From the NCBI GenBank assembly GCA_002452815.1, contig DKFM01000011.1, positions 1 through 64,000 on the forward strand: 64,000 nucleotides of DNA, read 5' to 3'. The first letter of the stretch is position 1, and each line of letters starts with the position of its first letter. The translations under genes were made by a program, and so were the position numbers. Positions 9,161-17,154 of the stretch are shown here, one piece after another. Source of the stretch: Rhodobacteraceae bacterium UBA6796. Lineage in GTDB: Bacteria; Pseudomonadota; Alphaproteobacteria; Rhodobacterales; Rhodobacteraceae. The notes beneath the pieces were generated by a model. It was not told the DNA's origin, ran no database searches, and saw only the letters and a program-made list of their open reading frames with translations.

Positions 9161-9290
9161 GGACCGGAGCCTCCGGCGGGGATATTTAAGCCAGAAAGAA
9201 GGCAGCAGCGGTTTGCCTTCTTTCTGGCCGGAAATATCCCGGGGGTGAATGCGGCGCAGCCGCAGAGGGGGCGGGCCCCCTGCCCGGCCC
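9161..9290. repeat. Palindromic intergenic repeat, copy 1
   Basis: An inverted pair of the window's dispersed module lies here: GGGATATTT-AA-GCCAGAAAGAAGGCA at 9179-9204 faces its complement at 9214-9240 around a 9-base loop, giving a stem of about 24 bp with a small internal mismatch. It is flanked by GGAGCCTCCGGCG on the left and by GGGGGTGAATGCGGCGCAGCCGC plus a G/C-block hairpin on the right. It lies between convergent genes and could act as a two-way terminator. Confidence 0.85.
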
Positions 9291-9305
9291 CACGTAGCGC
9301 GCGCC

Positions 9306-9722
9306 TTACATGACTCGGGGGTAGTCGATTTTCGGGCAGCGGTTCATCACCACGCGCACCCCTTGCGCCCGGGCCGCCGCGGCGGCGCCATCGTGCATCA
9401 CGCCCAGTTGCATCCAGACCGTGCGCAGCGCGGGCAGATGCGCCAGCGCCTGCTCGACGATTTCCGGCACCGCCTCGGAGCGGCGAAAGATATCGACCAT
9501 ATCGACCTTCAGATCGGCGGGAATCGCCACCAGATCGGGATAGACCGTCTCGCCCAGCAGGCTCTGCCCCGCCAGCCCCGGGTTGACCGGAATGATGCGA
9601 TAGCCCTTGGCCTGCATGTATTCGGCCACATGATAGGACGGGCGGTCGTGATTGGCGGAAATGCCCACGACGGCAATCACCTTGGTATCGCTGAGAATTT
9701 CACGGATTTCGGGATCAGTCAT
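9306..9722 (-). CDS. CoA-binding domain protein (YccU family)
   Basis: 138 residues forming a single Rossmann-like CoA_binding domain: VIAVVGISANHDRPSYHV at the start of the nucleotide-binding fold, then GYRIIPVNPG, VDMVDIFRRSEAVPEIV and VMNRCPKIDYPR. Members resemble the CoA-binding part of succinyl-CoA synthetase alpha but lack the catalytic histidine domain; function is unknown. Two consecutive ATGs occur; the second (9722) is chosen because AGGAGG then lies 5 bases upstream. Confidence 0.88.
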   Translation of the reverse strand: MTDPEIREILSDTKVIAVVGISANHDRPSYHVAEYMQAKGYRIIPVNPGLAGQSLLGETVYPDLVAIPADLKVDMVDIFRRSEAVPEIVEQALAHLPALRTVWMQLGVMHDGAAAAARAQGVRVVMNRCPKIDYPRVM

Positions 9723-9919
9723 CATCGCCTCCTGTTTCGCGCCAGCTTGCAGAAAAATGCGCCCGAGCCAAGAGGCCGGGCGCACAGTGGCGGAACGAGG
9801 GACAGTGAACTGAAGCGCGGCGGTTCCAAAGCCGTGCTTCCTGAGTCAGACATAGGAACGTAAAAGCCCGGTTAAAGGGGGCCGGTTCGAAATCCACAGC
9901 CTCTCGCGCGTTTGTGACT

Positions 9920-10702
9920 TCAGCGATTTGTGGCCGCGTACAGGGCCACAGCCGCCGCGTTCGAAACGTTGAGCGAGCCGAACGCCCCGCCGAAGGGAAT
10001 TTTCACCAGCGCGTCACAGGTCTCGCGCGTCTTTTCGCGCAGGCCCGGGCCCTCGGCCCCCAGCACCAGCCCGACAGGCCGCGTGCCCGCCTGCGCCAGA
10101 CCTTCGGCCAGGGTCATCTCGGCCTCGCCCGCCAGACCCAGCAGGACATAGCCCATATCGCGCAGCTTCTGCATCGCGTCGGCCAGGTTGACCACCCGAA
10201 GATAGGGTTGGCGTTCCAGCGCACCGCTGGCGGTTTTCGCCAATGCGCCGGTCTCGGGTGCGGAATGGCGCGCGGGCGCCACGACGGCACGCGCGCCGAA
10301 AACTTCGGCCGAGCGCAGGATCGCGCCGACGTTATGCGGATCCGTCACCCGGTCGAGCAGCACCACCAGCGGCGCGCCTGCGCCGCTCAGGCACACCTCG
10401 TCGAGCGTGCCCCAGTGCAGCGGCTTGACCTCCAGCGCGGCGCCCTGATGGACCGAATCCGGGGCCAGCGTGACATGGGCGTCGAATTTGCGCGGATCGA
10501 CGATCTCGGGGGGCAGACCGCCAGCGGCAATCGCCTCGGCCAGCTTGTCGGCCGCGTTTTTCGTCAGCACCAGCCGCAGTTTTTCGCGCGCCGGGTTCAT
10601 CAGCGCATCGCGCACCGCATGCAGCCCGAACAGCCACACGGTTTCCGCCGCCGCCGCGCGGCGCGCGCGTTCCTTGTCAATCACCCAGGTCGGTTTCTTC
10701 AT
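9920..10702 (-). CDS. rlmB: TrmH/RlmB-family 2'-O-ribose RNA methyltransferase
   Basis: 260 residues, SPOUT (SpoU) class. An N-terminal substrate-binding domain (ETVWLFGLHAVRDALMNP) is followed by the knotted SAM-binding domain with DRVTDPHNVGAILRSA, LGAEGPGL and the C-terminal PFGGAFGSLNVSNAAAVALY motif. The length and motifs match RlmB, which methylates G2251 of 23S rRNA, but related enzymes share them, so the exact target base is inference. It is divergent from the tRNA-like gene at 10826. Confidence 0.9.
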   Translation of the reverse strand: MKKPTWVIDKERARRAAAAETVWLFGLHAVRDALMNPAREKLRLVLTKNAADKLAEAIAAGGLPPEIVDPRKFDAHVTLAPDSVHQGAALEVKPLHWGTLDEVCLSGAGAPLVVLLDRVTDPHNVGAILRSAEVFGARAVVAPARHSAPETGALAKTASGALERQPYLRVVNLADAMQKLRDMGYVLLGLAGEAEMTLAEGLAQAGTRPVGLVLGAEGPGLREKTRETCDALVKIPFGGAFGSLNVSNAAAVALYAATNR

Positions 10703-10825
10703 CGCAGATCCCCTCGCTTGCCCCCCTTCCTGCGCTGCCCGGGCCGGTTTGGCAAGAGCGGCGCAAAAACCGGATTTTTCCGGCTTGACGCCCCCCGCCC
10801 CCTTCGGTATCTCCCCCGCAGCGTC

Positions 10826-10909
10826 GGGTGACGTGCTGCAAGGTGCGGCAGCGGACTGTAACTCCGCCGGGGCGACCCACGCCTGGTTCGATTCCAGGGT
10901 CACCCACCA
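10826..10909 (+). tRNA. tRNA-Tyr(GUA)-like gene with an aberrant D-arm region
   Basis: A perfect 7-bp acceptor stem (GGGTGAC / GTCACCC) carries discriminator A and an encoded CCA end. A perfect 5-bp anticodon stem GCGGA / TCCGC holds loop CTGTAAC, anticodon GTA (Tyr). A 14-base variable region and a perfect T-arm CCTGG-TTCGATT-CCAGG follow. G1-C72, A73 and a long variable arm fit tyrosine tRNA. Odd points: the linker from acceptor to D-stem is 4 bases (GTGC) instead of 2, position 8 is G not U, the D-stem is only 3 bp (TGC/GCA), and there is no separate base 26. It may be a divergent functional tRNA, a non-canonical one, or a pseudo-tRNA. Confidence 0.7.
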
Positions 10910-10934
10910 TTCCCCTCTCAGGACTGGTGTTTTC

Positions 10935-10971
10935 TGCAAGCCGCAAGGCTTGCACCGTTGCGTTGCAACGC
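10935..10971. other. Hairpin with GCAA tetraloop plus adjacent palindrome downstream of the tRNA-like gene
   Basis: TGCAAGCC-GCAA-GGCTTGCA (10935-10954) is a perfect 8-bp stem closed by a GNRA tetraloop, and GCGTTGCAACGC (10960-10971) is a perfect 12-base palindrome. No T-run follows, so this is not a standard terminator. It may be a processing or stability element for the tRNA-like transcript; that is inference. Confidence 0.5.
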
Positions 10972-11039
10972 AGCAAAGCCGCCCTTTTGCCCGCCGGATT
11001 AGCCGCTATACTGGCGCCAAATCGGAAGGGCGTGTGCGT

Positions 11040-12032
11040 ATGGCGGGCAAGAAGAAGCAACAGGTGTTCAATGTCTTCTGCGTCGCCCAGAGCGGGCGGC
11101 TGGAATACGAGGCCATCCTGTTTACCCGCTCGTTTCGCGCGATGAATCCCGAATTCAAGGGCCGCCTGATTGTGGCCGAACCCAGCGGCGCCCGCTGGAC
11201 CGCGCCGACCCGGATTTCCGACCCGGTGCGCGCCCTGCTGGAAGATGCCGGCGCCGAAATCGTGCCCTTCGAGAACAGGCACTTCGGCCAGTCCTACCCC
11301 TACGGCAACAAGATCGAGGCGATGACCGCCCTGCCTGCCGAGCCCTTCGTGTTTTTCGACACGGACACGGTGTTCACCGGGCCGCTGTCGGATGTGACAT
11401 TCGATTTCAAACGGCCTTCGGCTTCGATGCGGCGCGAGGGCACCTGGCCGGAGCCGCCGCTTTATGGGCCGGGTTACACGGCGATCTGGAAGTCGCTTTA
11501 CGATCGGTTCGGGCTCGATTTCGACAGCTCGCTCGATAAATCGCAGTTCGACGAATACTGGCAGCGCTATCTGTATTTCAACGCGGGCTGGTTTTACGGC
11601 GCCGATGCGCAGGCCTTCGGCAAGCGATTCATGCATTACGCCCATTCGATCCGCTGGGACACGCCCGATGAACTGGCCAGCCAGTCGCTTGATCCCTGGC
11701 TCGATCAGGTGGCACTGCCGCTGGTCATCCACAGCTTCGGCGGCGGCCGTCCGGGGCCGGGGCTGGATGGGCTCGATGGGGCGGTCAGTTGCCATTACCG
11801 CGCGCTGCCGCTGCTGTATGCGCGCGAATCGGATGCCGCGGTGGCGATGGTCGAACAGGTCGCCGCCCCCAATGTGGTGAAGAAGGTGCTGAAGGGATAC
11901 GATCCCGCCAAGCGGCTGATCTATCAGGGCAAGGGCGCGAAGCTGCGCGCGATGTTCGATCGCAACGACCTGCCCAGACGTGAACATGTGCTGCGCAACG
12001 CGATCAAGCGCGCGGGGCTGTGGCTGCGCTGA
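11040..12032 (+). CDS. Glycosyltransferase-like protein of unknown specificity
   Basis: 330 residues. The start MAGKKKQQVFNVFCVAQSGR at 11040 follows a GGAAGGG. An N-terminal alpha/beta region (FNVFCVAQSGRLEYEAILF, GRLIVAEPSG) leads to FVFFDTDTVFTGPL near residue 105, a DxD motif of the type used by GT-A glycosyltransferases to bind the nucleotide-sugar metal ion, and later FNAGWFYGADAQAFGKRF. No signal peptide or membrane segment, so a cytoplasmic enzyme. It is transcribed alone, downstream of the tRNA-like gene. The acceptor is unknown and the class call rests mainly on DxD context. Confidence 0.6.
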   Translation: MAGKKKQQVFNVFCVAQSGRLEYEAILFTRSFRAMNPEFKGRLIVAEPSGARWTAPTRISDPVRALLEDAGAEIVPFENRHFGQSYPYGNKIEAMTALPAEPFVFFDTDTVFTGPLSDVTFDFKRPSASMRREGTWPEPPLYGPGYTAIWKSLYDRFGLDFDSSLDKSQFDEYWQRYLYFNAGWFYGADAQAFGKRFMHYAHSIRWDTPDELASQSLDPWLDQVALPLVIHSFGGGRPGPGLDGLDGAVSCHYRALPLLYARESDAAVAMVEQVAAPNVVKKVLKGYDPAKRLIYQGKGAKLRAMFDRNDLPRREHVLRNAIKRAGLWLR

Positions 12033-12061
12033 ACGCGCGGCCGGCGTGCCCATGGTGCCGT

Positions 12062-12092
12062 CGGGTCCTGAGTATTTTGCCAAGAAGAAGCC
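12062..12092. repeat. Degenerate partial copy of the dispersed repeat
   Basis: GGTCCTGAGTATTTTGCCAA followed by GAAGAAGCC resembles the GGGATATTTTTGCCAAGATGAAAGC core found elsewhere in the window. It is a half-element without its inverted partner, located after the glycosyltransferase-like gene. Confidence 0.4.
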
Positions 12093-12186
12093 GAAAGCCC
12101 GGTTTGCATATTAGCGAAGGCGAATGTGTTTGAAGGGCGCCGGGGTGGCAGATAGGGTGCGCGCGATTGCTTTGCGGGAGATGCAC

Positions 12187-13470
12187 ATGTCCGACTATTC
12201 CTTTGAAACGCTGCAAATTCACGCGGGCGCCGAGCCCGATCCCGCGACCGGCGCGCGGCAGGTGCCGATCTATCAGACGACGGCCTATGTCTTCAAAGAC
12301 GCCGATCACGCGGCGCGGCTGTTCAACCTGCAAGAGGTCGGCTACATCTATTCACGCCTGACCAACCCGACGGTGGCGGCGCTGGCCAACCGGGTCGCGG
12401 CGCTGGAAGGTGGCGCGGGGGCGGTGTGCTGCTCGTCCGGCCATGCGGCGCAGATCATGGCGCTGTTCCCGCTGATGGGGCCCGGGCTGAACATCGTCGC
12501 CTCGACCCGGCTTTACGGTGGCACGATCACGCAATTCGGTCAGACCATCAAGCGCTTCGGCTGGGGCTGCACCTTTGTCGATTTCGACGATCTGGCGGCG
12601 GTCGAAGCGGCGATCGACGACAACACCCGCGCGATCTTCTGCGAGTCGATCTCGAACCCGGGCGGCTATGTCACCGATCTGGACGCGATTGCGAAAGTCG
12701 CCGACAAGGCGGGCGTGCCGCTGATCGTCGACAACACGCTGGCCTCGCCCTATCTGTGCCGCCCGATCGAACATGGCGCGACGCTGGTGGTGCATTCGGC
12801 GACGAAATACCTGACCGGCAACGGCACCGTCACCGGCGGCGTGGTGGTGGACAGCGGCAAGTTCGACTGGTCGGCCAGCGACAAGTTCCCGAGCCTGAGC
12901 GCCCCGGAACCCGCCTATCACGGGCTGAAGTTCCACGAAGCCCTGGGCCCGATGGCCTTCACCTTCCATTCCATCGCCGTGGGGCTGCGCGATCTGGGCA
13001 TGACGATGAACCCGCAGGGCGCGCATTACACGCTGATGGGGATCGAGACGCTGAGCCTGCGGATGGACAAGCATGTCGCCAATGCCAAGGCGGTGGCGCA
13101 ATGGCTGGAGGCCGATCCGCGGATCGAATTCGTGACCTATGCCGGGCTGGAAAGCTCGCCCTGGCACGACCGCGCCGCGCGGATCTGCCCGAAGGGCGCG
13201 GGTGCGCTGTTCACCGTGGCCGTGAAGGGCGGCTATGAGGCCTGCGTGAAGCTGGTGAACAACCTGAAACTGTTCAGCCATGTCGCGAACCTTGGCGATG
13301 CGCGCTCGCTCATCATCCATTCGGCCTCGACCACGCACCGCCAGCTGACCGAGGCGCAGCAGATCGCCGCGGGCGCGGCGCCCAATGTGGTGCGCCTGTC
13401 GATCGGGATCGAGGATGCCGCCGACCTGATCGCGGATCTGGACCAGGCGCTGCGTGCCGCCACGGCCTGA
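12187..13470 (+). CDS. metY: O-acetylhomoserine aminocarboxypropyltransferase (sulfhydrylase)
   Basis: 427 residues, PLP fold type I, Cys/Met-metabolism family. The ATG at 12187 is used because GGGAG lies 6 bases upstream; the ATG at 12181 abuts it. The N-terminus FETLQIHAGAEPDPATGARQ and YSRLTNPTVAAL are typical of MetY; the PLP lysine is Lys207 in HSATKYLTGNG. It makes homocysteine from O-acetylhomoserine and sulfide, linking sulfur assimilation (see sat/cysC at 43290) to methionine. Cystathionine lyases share the fold but are shorter, about 380-400 residues. Confidence 0.93.
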   Translation: MSDYSFETLQIHAGAEPDPATGARQVPIYQTTAYVFKDADHAARLFNLQEVGYIYSRLTNPTVAALANRVAALEGGAGAVCCSSGHAAQIMALFPLMGPGLNIVASTRLYGGTITQFGQTIKRFGWGCTFVDFDDLAAVEAAIDDNTRAIFCESISNPGGYVTDLDAIAKVADKAGVPLIVDNTLASPYLCRPIEHGATLVVHSATKYLTGNGTVTGGVVVDSGKFDWSASDKFPSLSAPEPAYHGLKFHEALGPMAFTFHSIAVGLRDLGMTMNPQGAHYTLMGIETLSLRMDKHVANAKAVAQWLEADPRIEFVTYAGLESSPWHDRAARICPKGAGALFTVAVKGGYEACVKLVNNLKLFSHVANLGDARSLIIHSASTTHRQLTEAQQIAAGAAPNVVRLSIGIEDAADLIADLDQALRAATA

Positions 13471-13501
13471 GCCCGGCACACCGACCTGAGAACCGTTGCA
13501 C

Positions 13502-13523
13502 AAGGGGCCTTCGGGCCCCTTTC
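13502..13523 (+). terminator. Terminator after metY
   Basis: A perfect 8-bp stem AAGGGGCC-TTCG-GGCCCCTT with the very stable UUCG loop and a short T-tract, 31 bases after the metY stop. Confidence 0.8.
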
Positions 13524-13678
13524 TGCAAGGCTGTGCCGGCCATGTCTTGCGAAAACCTGCCGCTGCGGCCAACACATTCCGGTGGGCGCCTTTTCATGCG
13601 CGGAAATCTGCTTTACCAAGGTTGACGATCAGACGCGCCGGTTTGCGGCAGGCCGCGCCCCAATCCTAGAGCCCCGGA

Positions 13679-16600
13679 ATGAAACCAAGCTTCGCCCTCA
13701 ATCTTTCGCATGACGGCATCGGTTTGTTGCACCGTGCGGGCAACACCTGGTTCGAGCTTGGTTCTGTTGCGCTGGATGCCCCCGATCTGACCGAGGCGCT
13801 GGCCGCGCTGCACCGCAGGGCGCAGGACCTGGCACCACAGGGGGTCAGCAGCAAGCTGATCATCCCGGCCTCGCAGATCCTTTACACCGAGATCACCGCC
13901 CCCGGGCCGCGCGCCGCGCAACGACGGCGCCAGATCACCGCCGCGCTGGAGGGGATGACACCCTATAGTGTGGCCGATCTGGTCTTTGACTGGTCCGGCC
14001 ATGGCGAGGTGGTGCACGTCGCCGTGGTGGCGCGCGAGACACTGGCCGAGGCAGAGGCTTTTGCCGAGACCCACGGCTTTGGCCCGGTCTCTTTCGTGGC
14101 GATGCCCGCCCCCGGGCAATTCGCGGGCGAGCCCTATTTCGGCATGACCAGCGTGGCGAGCACGCATCTGCCCGAAGGCGCACGGCTCGATCGCGATCAA
14201 GACCCGGTGCGGATCTCGTCTGCGGCAATGCCCCTGGCGGCCGCGGCCCCTGCCGTGGCGGCAGTTGCCCCCGATCTGCCCCCCGCGCCGCCCACCGAAA
14301 CCCCTGCTCCGGCACCTGTTGAACTGCCCCCTGAGGCCCCCGGCGAGGCACCGCCCGAGCAGCCCGAACCGGCCCCCGAACCCGCACCGCAAGAAGTTCC
14401 GCCCGCAGAGCCGGAACCGGCCGAACCCGATCTGCCGGAGCCCGGGCCCGACCTGCCCGAGCCGGACCTGCCCGAACCCGGGCAGCCGGAGCGGCCGCAC
14501 GACTTGCCCGAACCCGAAGCCCCCGATGAGCTGCCGCCCGCCGACGCGCCAGTGGAGTTGCCCGATGAGGCGCCCTTCGAGGATCAGCCCTTCGACGACA
14601 GCCCCGCGGATCTGCCACCGCCGGAGGCGCCTTTCACGCCGATCCCCGAAGCGGGAGACGCGTTTGCAGCGGCGGCACCCGCGACACAGGGCGACGGGAT
14701 CGCCCTTGAAACGCTTGGCGGCGAGTTGAGCGACCCCGAGGCGCTGCTGGATCTGGATATGGCGCTGAACGCGCCTCTGGACCCCGCTTTCGATGCCGCC
14801 CCGGTGCAGGAGGTTCCGCCCCAGGAGGCGGAAGCCCCCGACGCCGAGGCCACCGCAAAGGAAGAAAACGACTGGGCCTGGCTTGAGCCCACGGCACAGA
14901 CGCCCGTGACCAACGCCGATGCGGATGCAGGCCAGCCGGCTTCGCCATCGCCGGACCCGGTGACTGCGGATACCGGGATCGCCGCCTTCCAGTCGCGGCG
15001 CAATCGCGACTTGCTGGCCGTGCCCGATACCGCAGAGACGACCCCGGCAACGGCCCCGCGGCTGGGCGGCGTTGGTCGCATCACCCCCCTTGCCGCGCCC
15101 GAGCGGAAATCTCATCTTGCGGCATCCGGGGCGACAGGGATCACCGCGCCGGGTCTGGCGCTGCCCGACCCGCCCCCCGAGGCCGGGATCGAACAGAAAG
15201 CCAGAAAAATCGGCCGTGCAGCGCGGGCAGGTCTGGACCGCGCGGCCCGAGGCACGGCAGCGCTGAGCGGCAGTGCCAGCAAGGCGCTTGCACGGGGGCT
15301 GGCGGCGCGCAAGACGCGCGCAAACGCGCCGAAAGATGCCATGCCCAAAAGTTTGGGCGCGCGTCTTGGGCTGGGCGCCGATAGTGCAGCGACCGGCACG
15401 CCGCCAACCGCTGTGGCCGCCAGCGCGCTGGACACCGACAAGACAGTGTTCGGCGCGCGGCGCATGCCGAAAGTCGGCGGCAAGCCGCGCTATCTGGGCG
15501 CCAAGCTGACGGGCGGTCTGGTGCTGTTCATCGCAATTGTGGCGCTGTGGTCGAGCTTCCTTGGCGATCAGAACACAGCGGAAAACGATGTGCAGAACGC
15601 TGGCCTGACCGATGCGGCCGATCCGCAGCAGGTGGCCGCGCCGGAAGCCGTTGATCTGGCCGAGACCGCGCCAGAAGCGACGGCGGAACCGGCGCCAGCC
15701 CCTGTGGCAACCGCGGCCAATGAACCGGCGACCGAAACCGCCCTGCCGGCTGTCGATTCGACGCTGGCCGCAGCCTCTGCCGCCAATGCACCGCAGACGA
15801 CCGACACCACGCAACCGACCACTGAAGACGCCGCGCCGCAGGCAACCGACAGTGCGGCCGAGACGGCAATGGCACTGGCCGCGCTGTCGAGCGCCGATCC
15901 GCAGCTGTCCGCAACGGCCCAGACCGGTCTGCCGCCCGCCGAAAGCCTGACCGACACGCAGCCCACCGCCCCCAGTGCACCGCCGCCGTTCGATCAACTG
16001 GCGCGGATCAGTCCCGAGGGCGAAATCCAGCCGACGCCGCAGGGCGTGCTGATGCCCGGCGATTTCATGCTGTTCGCAGGGCGCCCCGAGCGGGTGCCCG
16101 CCGCGCGCCCTGAAGGTGTGATTGCTGCGGCAGCCGCGGCCGCTCCGGCCAGCTCGCCTGCCCCCGCAAGTGCCCCTGCCACCGGAACGGAGCCAGCGGC
16201 GGAGCCTGCGCCCTATGCCGACCCGGCGCTGAAGGGGTTCAAACCCAAGACCCGCCCGGCCGCCATCGCCGCAGCCGCAGCCGCAGCCGCAGCAAATCAG
16301 ACCTCGCCTGCCATCGAAGACGCCACCACACCTGCGGCAAATGATGACGGCGCCGCCCTGACGCCCCAGTTGAGCCCGGCCGAACAGGCCCGGCTGGCCG
16401 CGAAGAAACCGCGCAACCGCCCCGAGGCGATCATTCGCGCCGCCGCCGCGCGGGCCGAGGCAGACAGCGCTGCGGCAGCCGCAGCGCAGGCCGCAGCAGC
16501 CGATCCGTTTGCGGGGGCCACGGCCGCCGCTGTGGCGGTCTCGCGCCGGCCGTCCAGCAAACCCAGCAGCTTCAAGGCCTCGGTCGAGCGTGCCCTGGCC

Positions 16601-16990
16601 GCCGCCATCGCGGCAGAGCCGGTGCCAACCCCGGTGGCCGCCGCCGCCGCGCCAGTGCCCAAAGCCGCCGCCAAGGCCCCCGCTGCCGCCCCGGAAGAAA
16701 TCGACGAACCCGAGCCCACCCATGCCGCACCGAAATTGCCGACATCGGCCTCGGTCGCCAAACAGGCCACGCAGAAGAACGTCATTCAGTTGGGCGAGAT
16801 GAACCTGATCGGGCTTTATGGCGCCTCAAAAAGCCGCCGCGCCCTGATCCGCATGCCGAATGGCAAATTCGTCAAGGTCTCGGTCGGGGACCGTCTGGAT
16901 GGCGGCAAGGTCACTGCGATCGGCGAAAGCCAGCTGACCTATCAGAAAGGCTCTCGCAGCTATACGCTCAAGCTGCTGAAAGGCAGCTGA
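13679..16990 (+). CDS. Large Ala/Pro-rich single-pass membrane protein with PilM/GspL-like and PilP/GspC-like ends
   Basis: 1103 residues. Residues 1-170 form a compact domain (FALNLSHDGIGLLHRAG, LIIPASQILYTEITAP, QITAALEGMTPYSVADLVFD) resembling the actin-like/GspL-PilM fold. Residues about 190-330 are Pro/Glu-rich, with PDLPEP-type repeats. A basic stretch precedes one transmembrane helix at about 609-628 (GLVLFIAIVALWSSFLG), so the N-terminus should be cytoplasmic. Residues 630-1030 are Ala/Pro/Thr-rich linker, and 1034-1103 form a small beta domain (GLYGASKSRRALIRMPNGK, VSVGDRLDGGKV) like the PilP/GspC homology region. The two ends suggest an envelope-spanning scaffold, but no secretion or pilus genes are adjacent. 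Function unknown. Confidence 0.8.
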   Translation: MKPSFALNLSHDGIGLLHRAGNTWFELGSVALDAPDLTEALAALHRRAQDLAPQGVSSKLIIPASQILYTEITAPGPRAAQRRRQITAALEGMTPYSVADLVFDWSGHGEVVHVAVVARETLAEAEAFAETHGFGPVSFVAMPAPGQFAGEPYFGMTSVASTHLPEGARLDRDQDPVRISSAAMPLAAAAPAVAAVAPDLPPAPPTETPAPAPVELPPEAPGEAPPEQPEPAPEPAPQEVPPAEPEPAEPDLPEPGPDLPEPDLPEPGQPERPHDLPEPEAPDELPPADAPVELPDEAPFEDQPFDDSPADLPPPEAPFTPIPEAGDAFAAAAPATQGDGIALETLGGELSDPEALLDLDMALNAPLDPAFDAAPVQEVPPQEAEAPDAEATAKEENDWAWLEPTAQTPVTNADADAGQPASPSPDPVTADTGIAAFQSRRNRDLLAVPDTAETTPATAPRLGGVGRITPLAAPERKSHLAASGATGITAPGLALPDPPPEAGIEQKARKIGRAARAGLDRAARGTAALSGSASKALARGLAARKTRANAPKDAMPKSLGARLGLGADSAATGTPPTAVAASALDTDKTVFGARRMPKVGGKPRYLGAKLTGGLVLFIAIVALWSSFLGDQNTAENDVQNAGLTDAADPQQVAAPEAVDLAETAPEATAEPAPAPVATAANEPATETALPAVDSTLAAASAANAPQTTDTTQPTTEDAAPQATDSAAETAMALAALSSADPQLSATAQTGLPPAESLTDTQPTAPSAPPPFDQLARISPEGEIQPTPQGVLMPGDFMLFAGRPERVPAARPEGVIAAAAAAAPASSPAPASAPATGTEPAAEPAPYADPALKGFKPKTRPAAIAAAAAAAAANQTSPAIEDATTPAANDDGAALTPQLSPAEQARLAAKKPRNRPEAIIRAAAARAEADSAAAAAAQAAAADPFAGATAAAVAVSRRPSSKPSSFKASVERALAAAIAAEPVPTPVAAAAAPVPKAAAKAPAAAPEEIDEPEPTHAAPKLPTSASVAKQATQKNVIQLGEMNLIGLYGASKSRRALIRMPNGKFVKVSVGDRLDGGKVTAIGESQLTYQKGSRSYTLKLLKGS

Positions 16991-17154
16991 GCCACGCCCC
17001 CGACCGCCCCGTTCAACAAAGGTAACATCGCTGCAACGTTGGGTTTTTTGCCTTGCGTGCGGGGGCTCATGCTCTAGGCTGGAGCCGATCATCCCTTTCC
17101 CCTCGCCCACGGTCGCGCCCCTCCCCGGGACGACCGAACCGGAGTCCGCCGCCG

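Noticed and set aside
9880..9900. GGTTCGAAATCC, resembling a tRNA T-loop
   Set aside because: The flanking bases do not form a T-stem, and no acceptor or anticodon arm can be drawn around it.
10826..12032. tRNA 3' end as an integration (att) site for an island
   Set aside because: No integrase lies nearby and I saw no second copy of the tRNA 3' end; the following genes have ordinary composition.
14260..16700. Tandem Pro/Glu and Ala codon runs that might be taken for a CRISPR-like or minisatellite array
   Set aside because: The repeats are irregular, codon-phased and part of one open frame; no constant spacer length. No CRISPR array is present in the window.
13613..16723. Very long open frame (about 1036 codons) on the minus strand opposite the Ala/Pro-rich gene
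   Set aside because: It is a GC-bias shadow: the product is a Gly/Arg/Cys-rich low-complexity string with no domain, while the plus-strand frame has recognisable terminal domains and a membrane helix.
16991..17154. Possible small gene between the large membrane protein and the antiporter
   Set aside because: The only frame runs into the antiporter without its own ribosome-binding site; it appears to be leader sequence.
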